A stretch of DNA of 64,000 nucleotides from G963422275 sp963422275 (GTDB lineage Bacteria; Pseudomonadota; Alphaproteobacteria; Rhodobacterales; Rhodobacteraceae), in contig OY729418.1 in assembly GCA_963422275.1 (NCBI GenBank), positions 372,001-436,000 of the forward strand. The letters are read 5' to 3'. The position numbers were made by a program, and so were the translations under genes. The notes beneath the pieces are model-generated. The model worked only from the letters and a program-made list of their open reading frames with translations. It made no database searches and was not told the origin of the DNA. Every line of letters begins with the position of its first letter. Position 1 is the stretch's first letter. This document shows, piece by piece, positions 10,146 to 18,164 of the stretch.

Positions 10146-10574
10146 TCCTTCCCATTCTCCCGTCGCCAGCCAACCCTCGAAGAAGAAGAGCCAGTCACTG
10201 GCCCACGGGACGATCGTCTCCGCGATGTACTCTTCGGGGATCCAGAGTCTCTCCCTCGGATCGTACAGGCAAAGCCGGGGATATTGCGGGGCGGCCCTAT
10301 TGAAATAGATGTGCGGCGGCCATTCGCCCGTCTTCCTCGGGTCCAAGCCGATTACCGGATCGACGACTTGGACCGAGGCATAGTCGTTGGCAAGCGTCCA
10401 AGTGTCGAAGAAGCGGCGCCGGAAGTAGGTGACGCGGATGCGATAGCGTCGCATGATCGGCGTCAGCGGGCCTTCCCACCCCCCCCCCATCCAGCTGGCC
10501 TCCAGCGTCAGCTTGAAGTCTGGGAAGACCGCGCGAATTCGGCGGCCCTGCTCTCCGACGCTCAACGCGATCAT
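10125..10574 (-). CDS. E2-like protein of a type II (short) CBASS-like operon
   Basis: A 149-residue protein with the layout of the stand-alone ubiquitin-E2-like proteins found beside CD-NTases: a WEGPLTP region and YRIRVTY strand, then PPHIYF, PRLCLYDP with Cys102 in the E2 active-site position, W.P...AETIVPWASDWL and E.WLATGEWEGG. In known type II CBASS such enzymes join the C-terminal Gly of the CD-NTase to target molecules and so prime cyclic nucleotide synthesis. Here the ATG at 10574 is in frame with the upstream CD-NTase segment, with no stop between. The natural C-terminus seems replaced by DPFGL at a deletion junction with the nucleotidyltransferase fragment. The family assignment is from memory of motif patterns and should be confirmed by profile search. 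Confidence 0.6.
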   Translation of the reverse strand: MIALSVGEQGRRIRAVFPDFKLTLEASWMGGGWEGPLTPIMRRYRIRVTYFRRRFFDTWTLANDYASVQVVDPVIGLDPRKTGEWPPHIYFNRAAPQYPRLCLYDPRERLWIPEEYIAETIVPWASDWLFFFEGWLATGEWEGGDPFGL

Positions 10575-11712
10575 GCCTGCCGCTGGAATCTGTCCCGTCC
10601 CCGGCAGGTGTGCTCCGCTTCCTTGTTTTACCTGCGACCCGTAGCGCTTGATGTAATCCGCCACGACATCGCGCGCCGGCCGCTCGCCGAACAGGTCGCC
10701 CAGGATTGTCCTCATCTCCTCCAGCGGCGCGCCCTCGATCAGTCGCATCAGCTTTTGTGTCAACTCCCGGAGGTCGCCGATGAAGCGCTCCTGATCCTCC
10801 AGGCTTGCCGGCCAGCGATCGGTCAGCACGTCGGCCCGGCAGGCCGGGTTTTCCTCGTGGACGAACCGCCCGGCACGCTGCGCCGCCTCGAATATTTCCA
10901 GCATGGCGGTCGACGCAGGTTGGGACGGCGCTCGCAGCGCATGTTGCGAAACCGCTTGATGAGCTGGAGCGAGATCAAGGCCCTGGACTTGCGATAGGCC
11001 GGCATCTGGTTCGGCACCGGCTCGGTTTCGCCCTCGGCCATGATGCGAAGCCGTGCTTCCTCCAGGGACCGCCGCTCGAAGCATTCGGCGAAAGCGGCGT
11101 CCGCCGAGACCGGCGTCATGTCGGCAAACCAATCGGCGAAGCCCCAAGGGTTCGCATACAGCCGTTCTTTGGGTTCTCGTGGATCCTCGGGCTTCGAATG
11201 GAAGATGAAGGAGGTCCGCTCGCGCAGCTCCGGGAGGAGGATTGCCGGCGTTATGTCGAGGTGCATCCGTCGGCGCATTCGATCGTCACGCAGCGCGTCC
11301 GACGGATGGTCTTGTCGTGGTATCGGGAGCCCCGCTCGCCCCGGATGCTCCTCTCCAGCAGCGACAGCGCGGTCTCGGGGTCGGTTTCGCGAGGCAGGCC
11401 GAGCTGGGCCATGGCGTCGATGTCATACTCGTCGCGCTCGGAGTCCCGGGCGATCGTCGCCCCGATGGCCATCGATCCCTGGGGGTAGGTCAGCTGGACG
11501 CGGCCGTGCAGCGGGCTGTCGGGCCGGTCGATCCACTGGCTCACGGTCTCGTGCCGATCGACCGCCTTGCCGTGGTCCGTTGGGCTGAGTTGAATCCGCA
11601 GCGCGATTTCGGCCAGCATCACGTCCAAGGGGCCAAGATTGCCGGGAATGTCCCGGCCAAGGGATTGAAATTCAACGAGAACACTCCTTCTGTTGGCGGC
11701 TGCACAGGCCAT
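10572..11712 (-). pseudogene. CD-NTase (CBASS cyclic-nucleotide synthase) with two frameshifts
   Basis: Nucleotidyltransferase of the cGAS/DncV-like class. From the ATG at 11712 it reads EFQSLGRDI, IALRIQLSP, YPQGSMAIGATIA (Gly79-Ser80 motif) and DEYDID (catalytic Asp pair at 97 and 99). After a 1-base loss at about 11267 the next frame gives MHLDITPA (third Asp) and SLQLIKRFRN. After a second 1-base loss at about 10905 it continues MLEIFEAAQ, FGERPARDVVADYIKRYG and PGTGQIPAAG, running in frame into the E2-like protein. Each loss falls next to a short GG or CC run just before an ATG, so sequencing or assembly error must be excluded. If the shifts are real the enzyme is dead. No effector (phospholipase, nuclease or TM protein) is visible nearby. 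Confidence 0.7.
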
Positions 11713-11817
11713 GAGTTCACATCATATTTCACATATGGTGTGGTGATAGAAAGCTTTCAAGTGGTTTCATTTCACTTTATACTTCACATATAGACGGGAG
11801 GTAGGGAGAGCCATGAC
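11713..11817. promoter_or_regulatory. divergent AT-rich control region with repeated TTCACAT boxes
   Basis: The 105 bp between the CD-NTase and TIGR04255-like ATGs stand out from the GC-rich surroundings. TTCACAT or close variants occur at 11716, 11729 and 11783, with TTTCACTTTAT at 11769. The box near 11783 extends to ACTTCACATATAG and the one near 11729 to TTTCACATAT. The arrangement suggests several sites for one DNA-binding protein between two divergent promoters. The HTH protein encoded as the second gene of the rightward operon is the obvious candidate. GGGAGG at 11796-11801 is the ribosome site for the rightward gene. Confidence 0.45.
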
Positions 11818-12636
11818 ATGACCGAAGCGAGGCCGCTGAACCCCATGCCGACGCGGGAGGTGCCCCTGCCCCGGGCGCCCTTGGCGCGCGTCATCGCGCA
11901 GGCACGCTTCCCGTCCATCCTGGCCATCCGCAACCCCGACAAGGTCGCCGTATTGCAAGAGACGCTCCGCGAGACCTATCCGAATCTCAGCCAGGACCAG
12001 GTCCACAGCATCGAGTTGACCGGAGGCCAAACCCCAAATGTTCGCCAAGGCCTCATCTGGCGCCTCGCCGACCGGGAGAAGGACGCTTCCTGGCGGGTAT
12101 CCCTCGGAGTGGATTTCGTGGCCCTGGAAACCTCTTCCTACGACAGCCGGGGCGATTTTCTCGACCGTTTGCGCGGCGTCGTTTCCGCGGTCGAGCAGAC
12201 GTTCAAACCTGCGTCGGCCAGCCGACTTGGGTTACGCTACATCGACCGGCTCGTCGACAAAGCGGTCGAACGCGTCGGCGATCTGATCCACCCCGAGGTT
12301 CTTGGCATAATCCGGCCCCCGGGAAACCCGCGTCCCGCGCTTGGAGAATCTGTGATCCATATGGTGACCGAGGCGCAATTCCTGGCCCAGGACGGCTCCC
12401 GCATCCAGGGACGTTGGGGGCAGTTGCCCGCGAACGCGACCCACGACCCTGACGCGCTGGAACCCGTCGGCAATCCGAGCTGGGTCCTGGACCTGGATAT
12501 GTTCACCACCGAATCGCAACCCTTCGCAACCGAAGACTTGCTGACAACCACGACGACCTTTGCCAAATGCCTCTATTGGCTCTTCCGCCAAATGGTTACG
12601 GAAGAGTTCCTGAGGTTCCACGGAGGAGAGCCATGA
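11818..12636 (+). CDS. TIGR04255-like protein, first gene of a three-gene operon
   Basis: A 272-residue cytoplasmic protein. PLPRAPLARVIAQARFPSI near the N-terminus, the predicted alternating strands through WRVSLGVDFVALET, and a C-terminal helix with FRQMVTEEFLRF fit the sporadically distributed TIGR04255 family, whose function is unknown. No catalytic motif, signal peptide or membrane segment is visible. The ATG at 11818 follows a GGGAGG ribosome site. An ATG at 11813 is immediately followed by a stop and can be excluded. The stop overlaps the next gene's start (ATGA), which implies translational coupling. It is divergent from the CD-NTase/E2 arm across a short shared control region. Confidence 0.65.
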   Translation: MTEARPLNPMPTREVPLPRAPLARVIAQARFPSILAIRNPDKVAVLQETLRETYPNLSQDQVHSIELTGGQTPNVRQGLIWRLADREKDASWRVSLGVDFVALETSSYDSRGDFLDRLRGVVSAVEQTFKPASASRLGLRYIDRLVDKAVERVGDLIHPEVLGIIRPPGNPRPALGESVIHMVTEAQFLAQDGSRIQGRWGQLPANATHDPDALEPVGNPSWVLDLDMFTTESQPFATEDLLTTTTTFAKCLYWLFRQMVTEEFLRFHGGEP

Positions 12637-13325
12637 CCGCGATCGCGCCACGCGAAACATCGGATACCCGCACCTCCGCGGCCGGGAGCATGAATCGCTC
12701 CTGGCTGGACGCCGCTTCCGCCGCCAGGCTGATCTCCACTGTCCTTTCGGGGTCGGCGACGGCCAATACCTACATCCAGGGCTCGGTGGCGACGACGGTC
12801 GCGCGGAGCTTCGAGCGCACCGCTACCGGCCCGACGGGGCAAATCGAGCATGTGCCCGCAGAATCGACGGCCGAAGCCCTCATGGAAATTCGACTCCGGT
12901 CCGGCCTGACGTGGGAGGAGCTTGGCGATCTGTTCGATGTCTCGCGTCGAAGCGTCCATCATTGGGCGAACGGCAAGCCAGCTTCCGCCATGCACGATCG
13001 AACGATCCGCAAAATGCTGGCGGCCATTCGCCACCTCGACCAAGACAGCCAGGTTGGCACTCGCGCCTTGCTTCTGACCGTTGACCAAGCTGCGGGAGTG
13101 TCCGTGTTTGACCTTTTGAAGGATGGCCGTTTCGAAGAAGCCATGGTTCGCGGCAGAGGCGTCCGGGTGCCCGAGCGTCAGCGTATCCCACTCTCCCGTA
13201 CCGCTCGGGACGCGCGCAGGCCGCAAGCGCCAACACTTCTTCTGGAGGCCGAGCAGGGACGGCCCGACATTCCGGCCAAGGCCCGCGCCGCTCGTCCCAA
13301 GCGGGTGCACAAGACGGCGGGCTGA
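12633..13325 (+). CDS. HTH (XRE-like) DNA-binding protein
   Basis: A 230-residue protein. Residues about 85-115 form a helix-turn-helix of the XRE type (GLTWEELGDLFDVSRRSVHHWANG). The N-terminal 80 residues are Ser/Thr/Ala-rich with no known fold, and the C-terminal tail is basic and proline-rich (RDARRPQAP to PKRVHKTAG). The start overlaps the stop of the TIGR04255-like gene (ATGA), so the pair is probably coupled. It most likely regulates the operon through the repeated boxes at 11716-11793. A toxin-neutralising role, as for other XRE proteins in small operons, is possible but unproven. A longer frame from 12567 is excluded by the overlap geometry. Confidence 0.75.
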   Translation: MTAIAPRETSDTRTSAAGSMNRSWLDAASAARLISTVLSGSATANTYIQGSVATTVARSFERTATGPTGQIEHVPAESTAEALMEIRLRSGLTWEELGDLFDVSRRSVHHWANGKPASAMHDRTIRKMLAAIRHLDQDSQVGTRALLLTVDQAAGVSVFDLLKDGRFEEAMVRGRGVRVPERQRIPLSRTARDARRPQAPTLLLEAEQGRPDIPAKARAARPKRVHKTAG

Positions 13326-13331
13326 CGCTTC

Positions 13332-14201
13332 ATGTCTTTGACGGAAGAGGACGAACAAGCGATCGACCAGGCTCTCCAAGCATGGTGTCAGGGGGATATC
13401 TCTCTGGACGCCGGCTTGGAGTTTCTGCATCCCGCCGATCTGTCCCGTCCGCACAGTCCTGCTTCCGCCCAAGTCGCCGAGGCCCTCACGAAGGACGGCG
13501 AGGCCATCGAGGCTGGACCGACGCCCGTGCTGGACGAAGTGCGCGGCGCGGTGATCCTCAGCCAGACTTGCGATGTCGTTCGTGGCTGTCTCGACCGGGC
13601 ATTCGTCGAGGTCGCGCCTCTGATCGAGGTGTCCGAGCAATGGGTCGAAGAAATCCGCCGCCTCAAGCGACCCGCCTTCGCCTATGTTCCGGCCACCGCC
13701 GGTCAACTCCTCGTTGCGGACCTCGACCGCACCATGACCGTCGAAAAGGCCCTCATTGCCAGATGGACTCGCATTCCCGGTTGGGAGACCGATGACGAAT
13801 TGCGTGACTTCGCCAGCGCTCTCGCTCGCAAGCGATCACGCTTCGCCTTCCCCGACGATTTCGTTGCCGCGGCCCGGAGCCTTCAGAAACATCTGATCGA
13901 CAAGCATAACAGGCAGACCGATGAAGGAGCTCATCTCCGGGCGCTGCGCGAAATCAGAGTACGCGCAGCGCCATCCTGGAACGACAACGAGGTCTGGCTA
14001 AGCTGGTGGTTCATCAAGGATGCCGACCCGGTCGAGGTGAAGGCCGATTGGCCGACTTTCCTCAAGGAGTGGCTTGCCCTCTTCGACCAGACCAAGCGAT
14101 TCCGCCTTGAACCCTCCATTGCTTGCCGCCTGGAGGACATGACGGCCCACGATTACGTCGAGAGCGACCGCCTCGACCTTGACCGCCTTTCCGTCTTCTG
14201 A
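13332..14201 (+). CDS. unknown protein with SQTCD motif, third gene of the operon
   Basis: A 289-residue protein starting 6 bp after the HTH gene's stop. The N-terminal third is acidic. A compact core follows with GAVILSQTCDVVRG, VEVAPLIEV, VADLDRTMTVEKALI and ARKRSRFAFPDDF. The SQTCD and RFAFPDD blocks look like conserved sites, and I have seen SQTCD-type proteins annotated only as hypothetical. The C-terminal 100 residues contain several Trp residues and end in charged sequence. No signal peptide or membrane helix is visible. Given its place beside a TIGR04255-like and an HTH protein and opposite a CBASS remnant, an effector or sensor role is a guess worth testing, not a finding. Confidence 0.6.
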   Translation: MSLTEEDEQAIDQALQAWCQGDISLDAGLEFLHPADLSRPHSPASAQVAEALTKDGEAIEAGPTPVLDEVRGAVILSQTCDVVRGCLDRAFVEVAPLIEVSEQWVEEIRRLKRPAFAYVPATAGQLLVADLDRTMTVEKALIARWTRIPGWETDDELRDFASALARKRSRFAFPDDFVAAARSLQKHLIDKHNRQTDEGAHLRALREIRVRAAPSWNDNEVWLSWWFIKDADPVEVKADWPTFLKEWLALFDQTKRFRLEPSIACRLEDMTAHDYVESDRLDLDRLSVF

Positions 14202-14327
14202 GCAAGCGGCAAAGGACGGGATAGGTTGCGGCTTGCGGATGGCCGGCCGACAATCCGTATCGTAGATAGCCACGCGGATGCCGGATGCGCCTCCGTCGCA
14301 GTGGATGTCCGCCCCGCGCGCTGTCGC

Positions 14328-14631
14328 TCAGAACCGGCTTCCGACGGTCAGTCGGATGCCGGTGCCGTCGGCGGTTTCGCCTTCGGTGCGCCAGCCTTGG
14401 AGGTTCATGCCGAAGCTGCTGCCGAGGGTGAAGCGGCCGCCGAGGCGGTATTCGCGCCGGTCGTCGGACATCCCGAAGCCGCCCCAAGGGGTGAGCAGGC
14501 CGCGGTACAGCCCGAAGCCGTAGCCGAGCTCGGCGTCGAGGCGTACCGGCGCGGGGGTTCCGTCCGGCCCCTCCGCGTCCTACCCGGTCAGGCCCCGGTT
14601 CCACAGCCGGTCCATGCCGCTGTCGTCCTCG
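14328..14631 (-). pseudogene. C-terminal fragment of an outer-membrane beta-barrel (autotransporter-type)
   Basis: On the minus strand the frame ending at 14328 reads RLDAELGYGFGLYRGLLTPWGG, then REYRLGGRFTLGS and GIRLTVGSRF with a final aromatic residue. This alternating polar/apolar pattern ending in F is typical of the last strands of an autotransporter-like barrel. An in-frame TAG lies upstream in the same frame, and the rest of the gene is cut off by the IS5 copy starting at 14633. It is a dead remnant marking the right edge of the accessory island. Confidence 0.5.
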
Positions 14632-14632
14632 C

Positions 14633-15233
14633 CTAGGTCGTGTACTCATTGATTTTGATCCAGAGGCGGATGCAGGCAAGGGCGATTGCGGCGAGGAAGT
14701 TTCTTGCAAGCTTGTGATGGCGGGTCGCGATGCCTCGGAAGTGCTTGAGCTTGTTGAAGAAGCGTTCGACGTGGTTGCGTTGGCGGTACAGGTCATGGGA
14801 TACCGAGCGCTGCTCCCGGCGATCCCGTTGGGTCGGGATGTGGGGGCAAGAGCCATGGTCGGCAATGCGTTTGAGGATGGTGCGGGCGTCGCAGTCGCGG
14901 TCGGCGACGGTGTCCCGGGCCGGCTCAAGGCCGTCAAGGAGGGCCGGCACGGCAGCCTTGTCGGAGGCTTGGCCCGGGGTGAGCGCGAAGCGGCGCGGCA
15001 GGCCAAGGCCGTCGACGACGACGTGGATTTTGGTGCTCAGCCCGCCTCGCGAGCGTCCGATGGCGTGATCCGGACCCCCTTTTTTCCGCCCGCGGCGTGC
15101 CGGTGCGCAGGATGTGAAAAATCCCGCTGATCACCCGCCGGTCGTCCACCCGCGGCACGCCCCGCGGCTTGTCAGGCGGCAACGGCGAGATGATCGCCCA
15201 TTCCGCATCCGTCAGATCGTGCCGGCCTCGCAT
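14633..15233 (-). pseudogene. IS5-family transposase, internal deletion
   Basis: The N-terminal part (RGRHDLTDAEW to FHILRTGTP) breaks off and jumps to the AEKRGS/KKGVR region, deleting the segment with the first catalytic Asp. The C-terminal frame then continues through PALLDGLEPARDTVADRDCD, with the second Asp in an altered motif, and FFNKLKHFRG to NEYTT. Lacking the first Asp, it cannot be active. It retains the region around the A-run frameshift site at about 15085. Confidence 0.8.
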
Positions 15234-15312
15234 CCTCAAGCTCCCACTGTTTGGAAGCTTGAATCACATCAGCGCCGGAAAGAAAATCTCTTTTCCCTTT
15301 ATGAGTACACGA
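14633..15312 (-). mobile_element. IS5-family (IS427-like) element, internally deleted copy B
   Basis: The end at 14637 reads GTCGTGTACTCATTGA next to CTAG, and the other end at about 15312 reads (inverted) GTCGTGTACTCATAAAG, but the flank there is TTGG instead of CTAG. The duplicated target is therefore not conserved, through mutation or a deletion at that edge. The interior lacks a block of the transposase that copy A retains and keeps one that copy A lost, so the two are independent deletion products of the same IS. Confidence 0.85.
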
Positions 15313-15544
15313 CTTGGGTGCCCTGTTTGCAAGAAAGCTTGCCAAGACCGCATCTTGAGCAATAAACTTCAAGGGTCTCGGCGAAACCGATGTGTTGGGC
15401 AGCACCGAGGATTCAACGGAGAAATTGCGCCTAAACGTGCCTAGGCACTTAGACCTATACATTGGCCATAGCCGCTGCTATCGACACCAAATTCGCATCG
15501 TGCACGAATTGGACTCCAGATAAATCGCAAGACAAGGAAACGAA

Positions 15545-16462
15545 ATGACCCGGTCTCCTGCGCCAAAAGGCGTCTTTGCCGCAGTGTCCACGCCTGTGGA
15601 TTCCCAGTTTCGGCCCGACTGCGCTCGATTTCTTGACCATAGCAGATGGCTGCTGGAGAATGGCTGCGTCGGACTGGCGCCGCTAGGAACCACGGGCGAA
15701 GCAAACTCCTTTGGATTGCGGACACGCTTGGCTTTGATCGAGGCAATGGTCACGGGTGGAATTCCAATGAATCGTGTCATTGTCGGTGCCGGCGCGCCTT
15801 CCATCGAAGACACGGTTGAAGTGTCGCGGGCGGCAATCGATGCAGGCGCCAACGGCCTGCTTTTGCTGCCACCATTCTACTACAAGAACCCGAGCGAAGC
15901 GGGCCTCTTCTCGTTCTACGCCACAGTGGCCGAGCGAGTGGGCGAAATGTCGCCTCGTTTCTTCCTGTATCACATTCCGCAGATGTCAGCCGTGCCGATA
16001 ACGATTTCCCTTGCCCGTCGCCTTCGGGAGGCCTTTCCGGGAATGTTTGTGGGACTGAAGGACAGCAGCGGAGACTTCGAGAACACGCGGGCGTTTATCG
16101 AGGCCTTTCCGGGTCTTGAAGCTTTTGCAGGCGCTGAAATCTTCGCCGTCCAGACGCTCGAGATTGGCGGGTGGGGATGCATCTCGGCGACAACGAACGT
16201 GTCCGCTCCTGTCGTCGCCGAACGCATCTTGTCGAAAGACAGCAAGAAGAACAAGAGGCTCGATGAGGACATTGCCAGAATGCGGAGCCTGATCGCTGGT
16301 TTGAGCACTGTTGGTGGAACGAAGGCCGCCATTTCGGTCTTCCGGAATGATCGCGAATGGACCCGAGTGGTACCTCCCAATGACGAAGTCGACGAGGAAA
16401 CCGCCAAGAAACTCGCCGGGGACCTGGACAGACTGGGGAACTTGCGGCGTTTCTTTCGCTGA
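15545..16462 (+). CDS. dihydrodipicolinate synthase-superfamily protein (DapA-like)
   Basis: A 305-residue class I aldolase. The N-terminus carries PLGTTGEA, the pyruvate carboxylate-binding loop. FFLYHIPQ contains the catalytic Tyr and FVGLKDSSGD the Schiff-base Lys. Members condense or cleave pyruvate adducts. The canonical lysine-pathway enzyme is one option, but the residues outside the active site and the lack of lysine genes nearby make a sugar-acid or amino-acid aldolase as likely. It stands alone, flanked by an IS5 copy upstream and a convergent aminotransferase gene downstream. The start at 15545 is the first ATG of the homologous region. Confidence 0.85.
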   Translation: MTRSPAPKGVFAAVSTPVDSQFRPDCARFLDHSRWLLENGCVGLAPLGTTGEANSFGLRTRLALIEAMVTGGIPMNRVIVGAGAPSIEDTVEVSRAAIDAGANGLLLLPPFYYKNPSEAGLFSFYATVAERVGEMSPRFFLYHIPQMSAVPITISLARRLREAFPGMFVGLKDSSGDFENTRAFIEAFPGLEAFAGAEIFAVQTLEIGGWGCISATTNVSAPVVAERILSKDSKKNKRLDEDIARMRSLIAGLSTVGGTKAAISVFRNDREWTRVVPPNDEVDEETAKKLAGDLDRLGNLRRFFR

Positions 16463-16730
16463 CGAAAAAGCTGAACCCTTGCGACCAGCGCAGTTCAAGG
16501 TGCATCCACTTTTCAAAAATGCGAACTGGGTGCCTGATGCGATGCCGAACTGCGCTTGAAATCCCGAGGCGATTTCCGAAAGTCGCCTGAATGATTGTGC
16601 GCACGCCGTCCCTTTTGGCAAACTGCCGCTTGCTCTTTGGAATTTGGCAGAGTGAGGCGCGAACGCATTCCACGCAATGCAGATGAACTCAACTGTGTCC
16701 TCCTAACGCAAACCCGCTGCTCGGATACAG

Positions 16731-17960
16731 TCAGGCAAGCGCGTCGACGGCTTCGCGGATTCTTTCGCAGCCGATATCGAGAGTTTCGCTTGAAGCTGCA
16801 AACGACAGGCGAAAGAAACCCGGCGCCCCAAACGCACTTCCGGGAACGACCGCCACGCCTGCCTTCAGCAAGTATTCGCAGACAGCCTCGTCATTTGCGA
16901 GAAGCCCAGTCTTCGTGGTCCGCCTGCCAATCATCCCGTCACAAGAAACGAAGTGGTAGAATGCCCCCTGCGGAAGATTCAAGCCCAGAAGTTCGATCTG
17001 CGACAGCCTGTCGAACACGAGGTCACGTCGCCGGCGATATTCCTCGTTCCATTCATCCAGAAAATCGTTCGGGCCAGCAAGGGCGGCGAGCGCGGCGGCT
17101 TGCCCGATCGACGACGCATTCGTCGTTGATTGGCTTTGGAGCTTGGTCATTGCCGCGATGAGTTCGTCAGGTCCTGCAGCATAGCCAACACGCCACCCGG
17201 TCATTGCAAACGACTTTGACATCCCATTGACTGTCAGAGTCCGGTTCCAGAGATCAGGAGCCACTTCCGCCATGGTCGCGAATTTCGAGCCCGGAAAGAC
17301 GATCTTTTCATAAATGTCGTCGCACATGACAGCGACGCCTGGGTGCCGCCGAAGCACATCGGCCAGTTCCAGGAGATCTTCTCTCCCGTAGACCGCACCC
17401 GTTGGATTGCCGGGAGAATTCAGGATCAACCACCTTGTATTGTCCGTCAGCGCTTGCTCGAGAGCCACACCCGACAGCTTGAATCCTTCACTTGCCGGGC
17501 AGTCGACGATCACCGGCGTCGCGTCCGCTATCTTCACCATCTCGGGATAGCTCACCCAGTAGGGGGCGGAAATCACGACCTCGTCGCCTCGGTTGAGGGT
17601 CGCCATGAGCGCATTGTAGATCAACTGCTTTGCGCCCGTTCCAACAATGACGTGCTCCGGCGCATATTCGGCGGAGTTCTCGGTACGCAGCTTTTCGGCA
17701 ATGGCGAGTCTGAGCTGCTTGGTTCCGGCCACGTCCGTGTAGCGTGTCTCGCCCCTCGCCATAGCGTCCCGCGCCGCTTCCAGCACAAATCCGGGGGTGT
17801 TAAAATCCGGTTCGCCCACCCCGAGCTGGCAAATGTCCTTGCCACCCGCTTTGAAATCACGGGCGATCTTTGCCAAGCGGGTGGTGCCGGACTCACTCGC
17901 CCTGGAAATCCTTTCACTTATCTGCACGGCGTTTTTCTTCATTTGGGATGGTGGTTTCAT
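16731..17960 (-). CDS. aspC: aspartate-type aminotransferase (class I, PLP)
   Basis: A 409-residue fold-type I aminotransferase of the alphaproteobacterial AatA/AspC type, which exchanges the amino group between aspartate (or a related amino acid) and 2-oxoglutarate. Visible features are QLGVGEPDFNTP, YTDVAGTKQLR, LNSPGNPTGAV, MCDDIYEKI (PLP-binding Asp), MSKSFAMTGWRVGY with the PLP Lys, and C-terminal FFRLSFA with the carboxylate-binding Arg. Either ATG at 17960 or 17942 could start it. A 15-codon ORF with a strong ribosome site lies just upstream and may control it. No other gene shares its transcript on this strand. Confidence 0.92.
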   Translation of the reverse strand: MKPPSQMKKNAVQISERISRASESGTTRLAKIARDFKAGGKDICQLGVGEPDFNTPGFVLEAARDAMARGETRYTDVAGTKQLRLAIAEKLRTENSAEYAPEHVIVGTGAKQLIYNALMATLNRGDEVVISAPYWVSYPEMVKIADATPVIVDCPASEGFKLSGVALEQALTDNTRWLILNSPGNPTGAVYGREDLLELADVLRRHPGVAVMCDDIYEKIVFPGSKFATMAEVAPDLWNRTLTVNGMSKSFAMTGWRVGYAAGPDELIAAMTKLQSQSTTNASSIGQAAALAALAGPNDFLDEWNEEYRRRRDLVFDRLSQIELLGLNLPQGAFYHFVSCDGMIGRRTTKTGLLANDEAVCEYLLKAGVAVVPGSAFGAPGFFRLSFAASSETLDIGCERIREAVDALA

Positions 17961-17980
17961 TTAGATCACTTTCCAAAAAT

Positions 17981-18028
17981 CTAGCAGTAGCGATTGAGCG
18001 CAGTGCCTGCCTGCAGCTTGAAGTCCAT
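17981..18028 (-). CDS. 15-codon upstream ORF, candidate leader peptide
   Basis: The minus strand carries AGGAGAG five bases before an ATG at 18028, followed by codons for MDFKLQAGTALNRYC and a TAG at 17981. The stop lies 20 bp before the aminotransferase ATG. A consensus ribosome site on so short an ORF directly upstream of an amino-acid gene suggests a translated leader. The terminal Arg-Tyr-Cys could be the sensed codons. I cannot see a clear attenuator hairpin between it and the gene, so the mechanism is open. Confidence 0.45.
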   Translation of the reverse strand: MDFKLQAGTALNRYC

Positions 18029-18164
18029 GCAACTCTCCTGTCGGGTGCCAAAACCGTTGCATTTGTCAAGTGAAAGCATCTTCGCGCTCTGGCGGCGGAT
18101 GCACTGAAACATCTATCCGCTTTGTCTGGGCGGCTCGCGGCTCCGCAATGATTAAAAGAATGGC

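Noticed and set aside
10053..10997. 314-codon plus-strand frame
   Set aside because: Antisense shadow of the CD-NTase/E2 arm. No family pattern on this strand.
11251..11712. Separate 153-codon nucleotidyltransferase
   Set aside because: It contains only the first two CD-NTase motifs, and the third Asp follows immediately in the next frame. It is better read as one frameshifted gene.
14062..15006. 314-codon minus-strand frame
   Set aside because: It crosses the IS5 copy, the barrel fragment and the antisense of the SQTCD gene. Composition is arginine-rich shadow coding.
18061..18072. TTGACA as promoter for the leader ORF/aminotransferase
   Set aside because: A good -35 is present but no acceptable -10 lies 16-18 bp downstream, so I did not list it as a promoter.
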